A DNA stretch of 64,000 nt from Aralia elata (lineage: Eukaryota; Streptophyta; Magnoliopsida; Apiales; Araliaceae), in the NCBI GenBank assembly GCA_034770075.1, contig CM068385.1:56490746-56554745 (forward strand), read 5' to 3'. Of the stretch, positions 32,924-46,617 are shown piece after piece. Position numbers and translations under genes: made by a program. Every line of letters starts with the position of its first letter. Positions within the stretch are counted from its first letter, which is position 1. The notes under the pieces are model-generated. The model did not search any database and was not told the origin of the DNA. It was given only the letters and a program-made list of their open reading frames with translations.

Positions 32924-35432
32924 TTACTCATGCGATCTCTCTCTTCAGGTGTCTTTGGGGACATTTTCTTGGAGTTATTCACTCCAAAACTCATCGGTAT
33001 GAGTCCTCTTTTCGATTTTTCCATGTTAAACTTCTTTAACATCGAATCAATGTACATTCCTTGGGTAAAGCCAAACATCCTTTTAGATCTATCTCTATAT
33101 ATTTTTATCCCCAAAATGTAGGATGCTTCTCCCAAGTCCTTCATGGAGAAGTGTTTAGACAACTATATCCTTACTGATTGTAGCATTGGAATGTCATTCC
33201 CTATAAGTAATATATCATCAATATATAGTACCAAGAATGTCACAATGCTCCCACTAACCTTCTTGTACACACAAGGTTCATCCTCGTTTTTGATAAAATC
33301 AAACTCTTTGATTGTCTCATCAAAATGGATGTTCCATCTGCGGATAACTTGCTTCAATCCATAAATGGATTGTTGTAGTTTACAAACTTGATTTGTTTCA
33401 ACTTTTAAACAAATCCCTCTAGTTGTATCATGTATACATCCTCTTTTAGTTTTCCATTGAGGAAGGTCGTTTTCACGTCCATTTGTCAGATCTCATAGTC
33501 ATAGTAAGCTGCAATCGCAAGCAAAATTCGAATGGACTTGAGCATTGCAACTGGTAAGAAGGTTTCGTCATAGTCAACTCCTTGCCTTTGTTTGAAACCT
33601 TTTGCCACCAGTCTGGCCTTATAGGTCTCTACCTTTCCATCTGCTCTAGTCTTTCTTTTAAAAACCCATTTGCACCCTATAGGCACTATGCCTTCCGGTG
33701 GAGTAACCAAAGTCCATACTTGGTTCTCATACATGGAGTCCATTTTAAATTTTATGGCAGTTTGCCATTTCTCTGAGTCTTTCCTACGCATTGCCTCATC
33801 GTATGTTACTGGATCATCACCCTTTATGATGCGTACCTCATCATCATCATCATCTATGATGAATCCATACCTTTCAAGTATCTTTGGTACTCTTCCATAT
33901 TTACGACTTGGTTGTGGTACAAAAGGTATCTCTACTTGGACTGGTTCATCTACTTGACCTGTACTGGTTTGTGGTTCTTGAATTTCTTCAAGATCTATTT
34001 TCCTCTCACTAGCCCGTTCAAGGATAAACTCATTTTCCAAGAAGATAGCGTGATTCGCAACAAACACCTTTTGCTCAATAGGATTATAGAAATAGTATCC
34101 TAAACTTTCTTTAGGATATCCCACAAATTTGCACATATCAGATCATGTCCCAAGCTTATCATTCTGAAACCTTTTCACATAAGTTGGACATCCCCAAATC
34201 TTAACATGCTTAAGACTAGGTTTCCTCCCTGTCCGTAACTCATATGGAGTTTGAGGGACGGATTTCGAGGGGACCTTATTTAGTAGATACGCAGCCGTCT
34301 CTAGGGCATAACCCCAGAAGGATATTGGAAGATCGGTAAAACTCATCATAAACCGCACCATGTCTAACAAGGTATGATTTCTCCTTTTAGACACACCGTT
34401 AAGCTGTGGTGTACCAGGAGGCGTCCATTGTGAGAGAATATCGTTATCTTTGAGATGATTAAGAAACTCAGTGCTTAAGTATTCACCTCCTCGATCCGAT
34501 CAAAGAATCTTAATACTCTTGTCAGTTTGTTTCTCCACTTCACTTCTGACTTCTTTCAACCTTTCAAATCATTCAGATTTGTATTTCATCAAATATACAT
34601 ATCCGAATCTTGAATGATCATCAGTGAAAGTAATAAAATAAGAATACCCTCCTCGTGCATCTATTGTCATAGGTCCACATACATCTGTGTACCAACTCTA
34701 ACAATCCTGCAACTCTTTCTCCATGTCCACTAAATGGAGATTTAGTCATCTTTCCCATGAGACAAGATTCACAAGATGGATATGATTCAAAATCAAATGG
34801 CTCTAAAAGCCCATCTTTATGCAACTTGTTTAGTCTTGATTCATTTATATGACCGAGTCTGTAATGCCATACGAAGGTATGATTCAAATCATCTCTTTTT
34901 CTTTTATTAGTTTGTTCAATTTGTAAAATATTTTCATGTAAGTCAAGTACGTAAAGACCATCAATTAATCTACCAGTTCCATTCAAAACATTGTCATTAT
35001 AAATAGAACAACTATTGTTCTTTATTATAATATTAAAACCTTCCTTATCTAACAATGGAATTGAAATAATATTTCTAATAAGAACTGGAACATAATAACA
35101 ACTTATTAAATTAATTGATTTGCCAGAAGGCAGTGCTAAACAATAAGTTCCTACGGCTAATGTAGCAACCTTTGCTCAATTCCCCACGCGCAGGGTGACT
35201 TCTCCTTTGTTCAGCTTTCTACTTCTGTTTAGTCCTTGCAAAGAATTGCATATATGAGACCCACAACCGGTATCCAATATCCAAGTAGAACTTTGACTTA
35301 CAAAAGATTTATTTCAATCATGAACAAACCTGTACCTATAGCTGAAGCTGAAGCTTCTCTAAGCTTCATTTGCTTCTACTTTGCAAGATACTCCTTGCAA
35401 TTTCTATTCCAATGTTCAGGCTTGTTGCGTTC
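32924..35432 (-). pseudogene. pol: Decayed copia gag-pol, minus strand
   Basis: Reading downwards it encodes the gag zinc knuckle end (about 35330-35432), protease, integrase (H-I-N-E-S-R, C-E-S-C-L-M-G-K), RT (Y-I-D-D-I-L-L-I-G-N-D) and part of the RT C-terminus. RNase H and the 3' end are missing. Several frames and stops are present. It is related to, but clearly diverged from, the copies at 22516-26458 and 40907-43951. The break at 35432 falls inside the zinc knuckle region and joins LTR sequence. Confidence 0.85.
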
Positions 35433-35925
35433 CTAGAGTATTAAGGAATATGACAAAATATAACTCAGTACATACAAGATACTATGATGATCTCAAGTCT
35501 AAGGATCACTTGTACTACTATCACTATAGGAACACCTATTGATATGCATGTAAAACTCCATACCGGTTCTTTTATTCAAGTCACGTTCAGTGAACTTATT
35601 CTCCAATAAGCACCTACATACTTGCTTTAGGGTCTCCACACAAATGATTATGAGATCAATCATCCTCTTCAACAGAGCAAGTATAATATGTACTAATCTA
35701 TCCGGAATCAGTAATCCCACATTAGTGATCCATACAATTAGGAACGTTTTAGTTTTGAGGTATCTTGAATTTAGATCTCATTAGCATGACCAACATCATG
35801 ATTCTAAAAGCATTGCTCGAAAACTATAGGTTTATCACATTTATTAATTCAACTAATTAATATAGATAAAGAATGCCTTTTATTAAATAAATTCTCTTAT
35901 TAATAAATGAATAAGACTCGAGTCC
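35433..35925 (-). mobile_element. Copia LTR fragment, minus strand
   Basis: It covers about LTR positions 560 to 60 in reverse and ends near AATGAATAAGACT. The same sequence begins in plus orientation immediately afterwards, making an inverted repeat. Confidence 0.75.
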
Positions 35926-36961
35926 AATGAAATCTAAATTCAAGATAGCTCAAAACTAAAACGTTCCTAATCGTATGGATCACTAATATGGGGTTACTGA
36001 TAGATTAGTACATATTATGCTTGCTTTGTTGACGAGGATGATTGATCTCATAATCATTTGTGTGGAGACACTAAAGCAAGTATGTAGGTTCTTATTAGAG
36101 AATAAGTTCACTAAACGTGACTTGAATAAAGGAACCCTAATGGAGTTTTACATGCCTGTCAATAGGTGTTCCTATAGTGATAGTAGTAAAAGTGATCCTT
36201 GGACTTGAGATCATCGTAGTATCTTGTATATACTGAGTTATGTTTTGTCATATTCCTTAATACTCTAGGGTATGTTGTAAGGTATGTTCGGATATAATTA
36301 AGTATATATGAAGATAGGTGAATGATCAACAAAGGATCTACCACTTCCAGTAAAAGGAGAGAATGTCCTATGTGATTCGATAAGTGATAACTCAGAAATC
36401 CCTGGCCAAGGTTGAATAAAAATTTGAAAGGAGTTTCTAATTTACATTAACTGGAGTTATGCATTTTAGAATCGAAATACATATGATCAAATAAATAAAA
36501 CTTGACAGTAATTCCATATTTTATGTTTGATCGGGACATTGCATGATAGAATGATTGAATTGTGCGATAACTATTCACGGAATAGGTTCTTTGTATTCAT
36601 TGTGATAATTTTTTATGATTGAACGTTGAATTCATATTATCCGGATAGTCATGATACATTATTTATAAGGTGTCACTCATGATGTACAATAAATATTACT
36701 TATAAATATTTGAATTAAAGGAGTTTAATTCATTATAAATAATATTAGAATGGTTCTAATTTATTATACTAACCGGCTTAATATTGAACCTAGAGGGTCA
36801 CACCATTAAAAGAGTGAAATAAGATTTTAGAAGTGATTAACTTAATGATAATAAATTTAGTGTATTTAATTTATTAGTGGAATAAATTAAATAGCTTAAT
36901 ATTTATAACTAAGTATTTGGAGAAATACTAAATTATAAATTAATAACAGTAGTCATGTTAC

Positions 36962-37016
<55 letters not shown>

Positions 37017-37050
37017 ATTCCTAATTAGATTGGAAATTATATAAAACCCT
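35926..37050 (+). mobile_element. Copia LTR fragment, plus strand
   Basis: From ATCTAAATTCAAGATAGC it follows the copia LTR forward for about 1.1 kb to AAAACCCTAATTCC. It contains an (ATT)n tract at 36958-37015. It is inverted relative to both neighbours. Confidence 0.75.
36958..37015 (+). repeat. (ATT)n microsatellite
   Basis: About eighteen near-perfect ATT units lie at the same LTR position as the (AAT)n at 31944 on the opposite strand. Confidence 0.9.
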
Positions 37051-37243
37051 AATTCCTCGAATCAAACGTTCGTTACAATAGTGTGCAACGCCCAAGAGGT
37101 GATCCACCAAGAATATATTGATTGAAGAAGATGAGTTTAGGTTTTACTAGACCTTGGGTGGCTAACCCTATTTTTTCCTCCTAACTATTTAGGGTTTTGA
37201 AAAAAATTGCAAAATTGCATTAGCATTAGTCATATCCCACAAA
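37051..37243 (-). mobile_element. Short copia LTR fragment, minus strand
   Basis: It matches 31692-31860 (AACGTTCGTTACAATAGTGT and the GGTGATCCACCAAGA block). A patch of about 20 bases after it (GAGAAGAACTAAGGATG) matches copia RNase H coding sequence near 25922. Confidence 0.6.
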
Positions 37244-37267
37244 ACTTGAGAAGAACTAAGGATGACA

Positions 37268-37975
37268 ATGTTTCTGTGAAAAGTTACCGCACAATTCAAT
37301 CCTTCTACTATGCAATGTTTCGATCAAACATAAAACATGGAATTACTGTCAAGTTTTATTTATTTGATCATATGTATTTCGATTCTAAAATGCACAACTC
37401 CAGTTAATATAAATTAGAAACTCCTTTCTAATGTTCAATCAACCCTGACCAGGGATTTCTGAGTTGTCACTTATCGAATCACATAGGACATTCTCTCCCT
37501 TTACTGGAAGTGGTAGATCCTTTGTTGAGCATTCACCTATCTCCATATATACTTAATTATATCCGAACATACCCTACAACATACCCTAGAGTATTAAGGA
37601 ATATGACAAAACATAACTCAGTATATACAAGATATTATGATGATCTCAAGTCCAATGATCACTTATACTACTCTCACTATAGGAACACCTATTGACAAGC
37701 ATGTAAAACTCCATTAGGGTTCCTTTACTTAAGTCACGTTCAGTGAACTTATTCTCCAATAAGCACCTACATACTTGCTTTAGTGTCTCCACACAAATGA
37801 TTATGAGATCAATCATCCTCTTCAACAGAGCAAACATAGTATGTACTAATCTATCCGGAATCACTAACCCCACATTAGTGATCCATACGATTAGGAACAT
37901 TTTAGTTTTGAGCTATCTTGAATTTAGATCTTATTAGCATGATCAACGTCATGGTTCTAAAAGCATTGCTCGAAA
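37268..37975 (-). mobile_element. Copia LTR fragment, 5' part, minus strand
   Basis: It is the reverse of LTR positions about 900 to 90, closely similar to 30658-31220 and 38690-39074. Confidence 0.7.
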
Positions 37976-38108
37976 AAATTGCATTAGTCTATCCCACAAT
38001 AAGACTTCTCCTATTTATAGACCAACCCTATTTCTAAACCTTTTAGAAATTAGGGTTTTATATAATTCCCAATCTAATTAGGAATAATAATAATAATAAT
38101 ACTAATAC

Positions 38109-38144
<36 letters not shown>

Positions 38145-38240
38145 GACTTGCTTATTTATTTATAATTTAGTATTTCTCCAAATACTTAATTATAAATATT
38201 AGTATTTCTCCAAATACTATATTATTAGTATTTAGTCAAT

Positions 38241-38279
<39 letters not shown>

Positions 38280-39074
38280 TTAATATTAATAATAAGATGA
38301 TTACTCTTTTTAATTTGTAATTTAGTATTTCTCCAAATACTTAATTAGAAATATTAAGCTATTTAATTTATTCCACTAATAAATTAAATACACTTAATTT
38401 ATTATTATTATTATTAAGCCACTTACTTCTAAAATCATATTTCACTCTTTTAATGGTGTGACCCTCTAGGTTCAATATTAAGCCGGTAAATAGAATAAAT
38501 AAATTAGAACCGTTCTACTATTATTTATAATGATTTAAACTTCTTTAATTCAAATATAAACAAATAATATTTATTCTACATCATGAGTGACACCTTATAA
38601 ATAATGTATCACGACTATTCGGATAATATGAATTCAACGTTCAATCATAAGGAATTATCACAATGAATACAAAGAACTTATTCCGTGAATAGTTACCGCA
38701 CAATTCAATCCTTCTACCATGCAATGTCCCGATCAAACATAAAACATGGAATTACTGTCAAGTTTTATTTATTTGATCATATGTATTTCGATTCTAAAAT
38801 GCACAACTCCAGTTAATGTAAATTAGAAACTCCTTTCTAATTTTCATTCAACCTTGGCCAAGAATTTCTGCGTTGTCACTTATCGAACCAAATAGGACAT
38901 TATTGGAAGTGGTAGATCCTTTGTTGATCATTCACCTATCTCCATATATACTTAATTATATCTGAATATACCCTACAACATATCCTAGAGTATTAAGAAA
39001 TATGACAATAAATAACTCAGTATATACAAGATACTATGATGATCTCAAGTCCAAGGATCACTTGTACTACTATC
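37976..39074 (-). mobile_element. Copia LTR fragment interrupted by next copia element
   Basis: It runs from LTR position about 1400 to 560 in reverse, with trinucleotide tracts at 38084-38143 and 38240-38295. It stops at TACTACTATC where the next element begins; CTATC (39070-39074) is the likely target site. Confidence 0.7.
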
Positions 39075-40892
39075 TGTTAGGTTTGTATAACGCGAACATG
39101 CAATCAAATTACATAAATAAAGCGGAAGCGCAATAAAATCAGATTTTAAAATTTTATACAAACCATCACCATGATCTTTCTTTATGCACAATTATTAATT
39201 AAACGAAAGAGATGGAGAATAAAAATTATACCCTTGTAGAATTCTAGCTTCCTCAGGTACAAGTTCACCTCCAATTCCTTCGCGTTCTCCTTGAATTCCA
39301 CCGATTAAATTCCTTCCTTTGATCAACGTTAGCCACCCAAGTGTTTGGCCTCTAGAGGTGATCCACCAAAGAATAATACTTGTTCAAGAAGATGAGTGTT
39401 GACAAAACCCTAGTTTCTATCTCTATAGAAATTGTAAGTACTCTCCACAATTCTTATGCAAGAGTGTGTAACCCTAATCTATGATAAGACTTCTCTTATT
39501 TATAGATGTAGGAAAACCCTTCCCTAAACTATTTAGGATTAGGGTTTCTATTCTAATTAAACTCCTTTAATTAAATTAAACTCCTAATCTAATTAGGAAT
39601 TCATGAGAGAGTACTTCTATTAATTAATTCACAATCCCTATTAGGAATTAAATAATAGTAATAGTAATAATAATAATAAGACTCCTCTTATTAATTTATA
39701 TTTAATATTTCTAAAATATTAAATAATAAATATTAATTTATTTAATTTAATCTATCTCCATAGATTAAATTAAATACACTCAACTTATTATTACAATTAT
39801 GCCATTTACTTCTTAAATAAATATTTTTCGTTTGCGGTGTGACCCTTTAGGTTCTCCATATTAAACCGGTTGTGAATAAATCAATTAGAACAATTCTAAT
39901 CTTATTTAAATAAATAAATTAAACTATTTAATTTATTTAAATAAATAATATTTATTCTACAATAAGAGTAAGCCCCCTTAGCGATCAACGACTTTCCAGA
40001 TAATATAGATTTCAACATTAATCACAAAAGAACCTTTCAGTGAATAGTTACCGTACAATTCAATCCTTCTACCATACAATGTCCCAATTAAATATAAGAC
40101 ATGAAATTACTGTCAAGTCTTATTTTATTTAATTATATGTATTTCGATTCCCAAATGCACAACTCTAAATAATACAAATTAGAAACTCCTTTCTAATTTC
40201 ATTCTGCCTTGGCCAAGGACTACTGAGTTGTCATTTATCGAATCACATAGGACATTCACATCTTTTACTAGACGCGGTAGATTCTTTGTTGATCATTCAC
40301 CTATCTCCATGTATAACTTATTATACCCAATCATACCCTTTATATACCCTAAAGGTCTTAAGGAACATGTCAAAGTATAACTCATCATACACAAGATACT
40401 ATGATGATCTCAAGTCCAAGGATCACTTGTACTACTATCACTAGAGGAATTCCTATTGACAGGTGAGTAAAACTCCATTAGGTATTCCTTAGCGAGCCAC
40501 GTTCAGTGAACTTATTCTCTAATAAGCACCTACATACTTGTTTTAGTGTCTCCACACAAATGATTATGAGATCAATCATCCTCTTTCTAAGAGCAAGCAA
40601 CGTATGTACTAATCTATCTGGATTCACTAATCTCCTTTTAGTAATCGAACGATTATGAACGATTTTAGTTTGTGAGCTATCTAGAATTTAGATCTCATTA
40701 GCATGATCAACATCATGATTCTAAAAGCATTGCTCAAAACTATGGGCTTATCACATTTAATATAACAGCACTATGTAGATAATTTAAAATACCTTTTAAG
40801 AAAATCAATTCTTTTATTAATAAATGAATAAGATTACAAAGTATATGCTACATCATATCAAATATGATTGGCTTGTGTGCATACTACTTTCA
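39075..40892 (-). mobile_element. 3' LTR of minus-strand copia element
   Basis: TGTTAGGTTT to TACTTTCA, 1818 bp, reverse complement of the + copia LTR family and clearly related. The purine tract follows in reverse (ATCTCCCAC at 40893). Confidence 0.9.
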
Positions 40893-40906
40893 ATCTCCCA
40901 CTTGCA

Positions 40907-43900
40907 CTAAAGCCAATCGCCATGGTATCTAATACCCATCTTCTCTAAGTGACGATCAAACTGTTGTTGTGTTAAAGCTTTAGTAAATGGATCTGCAATG
41001 TTGTCTTGAGAATCTACACGCTCCAGGGTGACATCTCCTCTTTCAATGATCTCTCTAATCAAATGAAACCGCCACAACACGTGTTTGGATTTCTGATGAG
41101 ACCTGGGTTCCTTAGCCTGCGCAACAGCTCCGTTGTTGTCACAGAATAATGGTACGACTCCTCTAATGCTAGGAACCACTCCAAGTTCAGTTATGAACTT
41201 CTTTATCCAAACAACTTCCTTTGCAGCTTCACTTGCAGCTATGTACTCTGCCTCTATCACTGAATCAGTAACTGTTTGCTGCTTGGAACTTTTCCAACTC
41301 ACTGCGCCACCGTTTAAGGTAAACACGTACCCTGAAACGGATTTACTGTCATCTTGGTCCATTTAAAAACTTGAGTCTGTATAGCCCTCTAGTTTCAATT
41401 CAGACCCACCGTAGATAAGAAATACATCCTTAGTTCTTCTCAAGTACTTTAGGATGTTTTTCACTGCCTTCCAGTGCTCTTCTCCTGGATTCGACTGATA
41501 TCTGCTTGTTACACTAAGTGCATGAGCGACATCTGGTCTAGTACATATCATACCGTACATGATAGATCATATTGCTGAAGCATAAGGAATCTTACTCATT
41601 CGGTCTCTATCCTCAGGTGTCTTTGGGGCCTGTTTCTTGGAAAGATGTATTCCATGGCTCATCGGCATGAGACCTCTCTTGGAATCTTCCATGCTAAACT
41701 TCTTTAGCATCAAGTCAATGTACTTTCCTTGGATCAAGCCCAACATCCTTTTAGATCTATCTCTATAGATCTTTATCCCCAAAATATATGATGCCTCACC
41801 CAAGTCCTTCATGGAGAAGTGTTTAGATAACCAAATTTTGATCGACTGTAGCATAGGAACATCATTCCCTATCAGTAATATATCATCAACATATAATATA
41901 AGGAATGAAACAGCGCTCCCACTAACCTTCTTGTACACTCAAGGTTCATCCTCATTTTTGATAAAATCAAACCTTTTGATTATCTCATCAAAACGGATGT
42001 TACATCTTCGAGAAGCTTGCTTCAATCCATAAATGGACTGTTGTAGCTTACAGACTTGGTTTGTTCCAACCGTTGAAACAAAACCCTCTGGCTGTATCAT
42101 ATATACATTTTCCTCAAGCTCTCCATTGAGGAAGGCCGTTTTCACGTCCATTTGCCAGATTTCGTAGTCATAATAAGCTGCAATTGCAAGCAAAATCCGA
42201 ATGGACTTGAGCATAGCTACTGGTGAGAAGGTTTCATCATAGTTAACTCCTTGTCTTTGTTTGAAACCTTTTGCAACCAGTCGGGCCTTATAGGTCTCTA
42301 CCTTGCCATCTGCTCCAGTCTTTCTCTTAAAGACCCATTTACACCCAATAGGCTTAATGCCCTCAGGTGGTGAAACCAAAGTCCATACTTGGTTTTCATA
42401 CATGGAGTCCATCTCGGATTTCATGGCTTCTAGCCATTTCTCTGAGTCTTCACTACTCATAGCCTCTTCGTAAGTCAATGGATCATCATCATTTATGATG
42501 CATACCTCATCATCATCCTCTATGATGAATCCATACATATCAGGTATCTTCGGTACTCTTCCAGATTTACGAATAGGTAGTGGTACAGTAGGTTCTTCTA
42601 CTTAGTTAGGTACCTGACTTTGATCCGTAGTATTTTGTGGTTCTTGAACTTCTTCAAGATATATCTTACTCCCACTGACCCCTTCAAGGATAAACTCCTT
42701 TTCCAAGAAGGCAGCGTGTTTCGCAACAAACACCTTTTGATCATTGGGATGATAGAAATAATACCCTACAGTTTCTTTAAGGTATCCCACAAATCTACAC
42801 TTGTCGGATCTAGTCTTTAGCTTATCATGCTCAAACCTTTTGACATAAGCTGGACAACCCGAAGTCTTAACATACTTAAGATTTGGTTTTCTCCCTGTCC
42901 ATATCTCATATGGGGTCTTTGGGACAGATTTGGTAGGTACCTTGTTAAGTAGGTATGCAGCCGATTCTAGGGCATAACCCTAGAATGATACTAGAAGGTC
43001 GGTAAAACTTATCATGGAACGAACCATGTCCAACAATGTTCAATTTCTCCTTTCAGATACACCATTCAATTGTGGCGTCCCTGGTGGAGTCCATTGTGAG
43101 ATTATACCATTTTCTTTGAGACAATTGAGAAACTCATTGGTCAAGTATTCCCCTCCTCGATCCGATCGAAGAATTTTAATACTTTTACCTGTTTGTTTCT
43201 CTACTTCACTTCTGAATTCTTTGAACTTTTTAAACGATTCAGATTTGTATTTCATTAAATACACATATCCAAATCTAGAATGATCACCAGTGAAAGTAAT
43301 AAAATAAGAATACCCTCCTCGTGCATTCGTTGTCATAGGTCCACATACGTCTGTGTGTACCAACGCTAACAACTCTGTAACTCTTTCTCCTTTTCCACTA
43401 AAAGGGGATTTAGTCATCTTACCCATGAGACAAGATTCACAAGTTGGATATGATTCGTAATCAGATAGCTCTAAAAGCCCATCTTTATGCAACTTGGATA
43501 ATCTTGTTTCATTGATATGACCGAGTCTATAGTGCCACATAAAGGTATAATTAACATCATCTCTTTTTCTTTTCTTAGTTTGTTCAATTTGAAGTATATT
43601 TTCATGCAAGTCAAGTATGTAAAGTCCATTCAGTAGGTTCCCAACACCATATAAAACATTTTTATTATAAATAGAACAACTATTGTTCTTTATTATAATA
43701 TCAAAACCATCCATATCCAATATAGAAATTCAAATAATGTTTCTAATGAGTGTTGGAACATAATAACAATTATTTAAACTAATGAACTTGCCCGAAGGCA
43801 GTGCTAAACAATAAGTCCCTACAGCTAATGCAACAACCTTTGCTCCATTTCCCACTCGTAGGACGACTTCATCCTTGTTCAGCTTTCTACTTCTACTTAG

Positions 43901-43943
43901 TCCCTGCATATTATTACATATGTGAGAACTACAGCCGGTATCC
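40907..43943 (-). pseudogene. pol: Pol of minus-strand copia: protease to RNase H
   Basis: All segments lie in one reading frame, from protease (T-G-C-S-S-H near 43930) through integrase and RT (Y-V-D-D) to RNase H ending G-D-W-L at 40907. There are no frameshifts; the frame is broken only by stop codons, for example at 41363, 41567, 41939, 42602, about 42980, 43040 and 43730. Most correspond to CAA, CGA or TGG codons changed by C-to-T or G-to-A. The upstream part (gag, 5' LTR) is cut off by the gypsy insertion at 43944 and must lie beyond the window. Confidence 0.9.
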
Positions 43944-46617
43944 TGTGACACCCCCGAATCCGGGTTACCTTATCCACGAATTCGGTGCATCACTATCCAA
44001 CTCATACGCCATACTATCAACAATTTATTGCGGAATAATAAAAATATTTACATTGATATAATATAAATATTGTCGTCCCAAGCCTCGGAACCAGAACTAA
44101 AACATCATTTAATAATCATTACCAATTTAATACTACTCATGTTGTATATATAACAGTCCATATCAATACAAGCATTAACAATTATTACCTCAAACTTTTC
44201 TCAATCTCAGGTTTCGTAACATTTAACTTAAACACTTATGATCAAGATTGAATAAATACCATGATCATTTACAAAATCTCATACGTGAACGCTAGGTTCA
44301 GATTCTGACTTATTAAATCACTGAATATTCGCAAGGTTATTTAATAAACTAAACAATCGTTATAAAAATGTCCTTTATACCTCATCGTTAACCTTGTAGT
44401 TTACTATAACAAGTAACTAACATAATCACGTCTTACTATTATAGAAGATAACCTTCATTTATAACTAAAGGTTTACATAGTCAAATTTACGTACATCATA
44501 TACCGTCATTACGACTAAATAATTACAATAAAGAAATATTTAGCAACCTTCTTGTATCCCTGTGCCTCTAATCCTTCGAAAAACGTAAAAAAACGAAAGT
44601 TGTAGGTCTACTCTTCCTCTTTCCGAATCATCTTGAATCATCTAATTTCGAGTTCGTATGAAAACGTTATGGACATTTTACTACAGGAGGTCAAAACAGT
44701 CCACTCGGGCACGTCTGCGCCTGACACGTGTACGGCGCAGCTGCGCCCAATTTGGCCTTATGAACAGCGCAACTGCGCCATTCATACAGGCCATCAATCG
44801 GCAGATTCTGCAGTCGCGAAAATCCGACCCTTCCCCGCTCCGATCTTCATAACTCCTTCTATACACGTTCAAATTGGTTCATTTCGGACTCTATGGACTC
44901 CTAACTTATGGGGCTACAACATATCAAAAATTTAGAAGCACCCATAAGCATTAACACGACCAATTTGTGAGCCAAAGCACAAAATGAAAACTCTATTTTA
45001 GTGTTCTTGGTGTTCTTCACCAAAATCAACATCAAATCTTTATTTTAACTCCTTTTAACTCCATTCCAACTGGGTTATGAAGATAACCCATGGAACTACA
45101 ATATTACTACAACAATTAACCCAACAATTACACAATCAAGGCTTTACAGTCCTTTAAATCGTCCGAATAGTCATTTTATCCAAAAAGTCCAATGTTTCAT
45201 CCTTTAAGCCAAGGTTCAGATCATTCATTGATTTTGTTCCACTTTGAGGTTATTAATAGCTTACAAGATGTCTTGATAACAATAAAAATAGACCACAACC
45301 AACAATTTCAACAACAATTGCAAGGATTGCTCAAACCCAATGGTTTGAGCTCAAGAACACTTAAAGCTCAAAAATTCAATTAAAACTCAAATGGAATGGA
45401 TTTTTGTTGATTGTTTACCTTGCAAATTCCTTCTAGGAGCTAAGAAAATTGTTAGGCGTTGCTTTGGGTCCTTAATTCTCGCCTGGCTCCTCTTCTTCCT
45501 CCACCCGTGCGTTTCTTCCCTCTTCTTCCTTATTCTTCTTCTTCTTCTTTCTATTTCTACAGCTCTCATCTCTCTCTACTGCAATTCTTTTCTCTCTCTA
45601 CCTCTCTCTCTCAATTTGTAGTAACTTAGAAAATGAAAGGAAGAAATGGAATGGGATGGGAGGGAGTTCGGGAGGAAATGAGGGAGTTGAGGGCTCAAGG
45701 CATTTTGCCGGCTCCTCTCTCCTCTCTCCTCTTTTGATTGGTCCAAAATGGGGAAGTTAGTTCTCTCTTGGAGTAACAAACCAAAATAAATACCCAAATA
45801 CACAAAAATATATCCGAATACTCCCACTTTTGTACCAAATTTGCTCAATAACTTTACTCAAAATTAAAATGGGTACTCCCATACATTATTGGGATGCATA
45901 CAAAATTATTATGGGATTTGTCCAATTATTCGGAACACCCATATAATACATTTCGGATACGGATAAAGTCACGTATCAACTCAAATAAAATTTTTGACAC
46001 TTGGAAAAATTATTCGTACACATACACGTATTTATGAAATTTATTAAAATCGAAAAAGACACAAAAAATATTATGGCTTGAATAGTGCCTCGGAAAACGT
46101 GTCCCGTAAATAGTGATTTTGCGATTCTTCGCGAAATCAATTACTCACTCCTACGGTTCAACAACGCATAAAAATTCATACATTCACATCATCCGGGTTA
46201 TAAAATAACCTTAAAGGACATCACATAAAAATAATATTTAATCTATTTAATAATATTAAAAAAAAAACCCAAATTACAAGGCTATTCACGATTCGCGATC
46301 GCTACTCTTCCCGATTAAATCCCCATAATTATGTACATCACGTACATATATCACACCCATATTTGGGTTAACGCCTTACGCCAAATAACTCATTTAATAA
46401 TAATATCCTTCAACTATTTATTTAATCCAATAAATAGTACTGTAGCGATATTTTCCGAAACCACCATATTAGCTTATACAAAAACTTTCATACTAATTAA
46501 TCGTCGTCTACACATAGTCTAGGTTATAATATAACCTTTAAACTCTTAACACATAATATTATTAATAAAAGTCTATTTTATTCAATAATATCCATAAGCT
46601 CGAATTACCAAGCTACC
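43944..46617 (-). mobile_element. Gypsy family D LTR, copy 1 (internally deleted)
   Basis: It opens TGTGACACCCCCGAATCC in minus orientation like the other gypsy LTRs here, and interrupts the copia pol. It is nearly identical to copy 2 (46618-49640) but lacks about 1.05 kb present there (47250-48296). A GC palindrome pair is at 44734-44778, and a donor-like CAAG|GTAAAC near 45413. The 5' boundary is not certain. I see no gene in it. Confidence 0.65.
44734..44778 (+). repeat. GC palindrome pair in LTR D
   Basis: GGCGCAGCTGCGCC (44734-44747) and GCGCAACTGCGC (44767-44778) are separated by 19 nt. The same 14-mer appears in the unrelated copia leader at 21064. Copy 2 has it at 48450-48463 with one change. 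Confidence 0.85.

Noticed and set aside
44633..44935. 100-aa ORF in D copy 1, repeated at 48349-48651
   Set aside because: Both copies are open, but the copies are near-identical repeats so this is not independent evidence; the frame runs antisense to the LTR across the GC palindromes and has no recognisable domain.
46590..46617. Primer-binding site for element D
   Set aside because: The match to TTGGTATCAGAGC needs gaps and mismatches, and no coding domain follows. Mentioned only as a weak possibility in the D finding.
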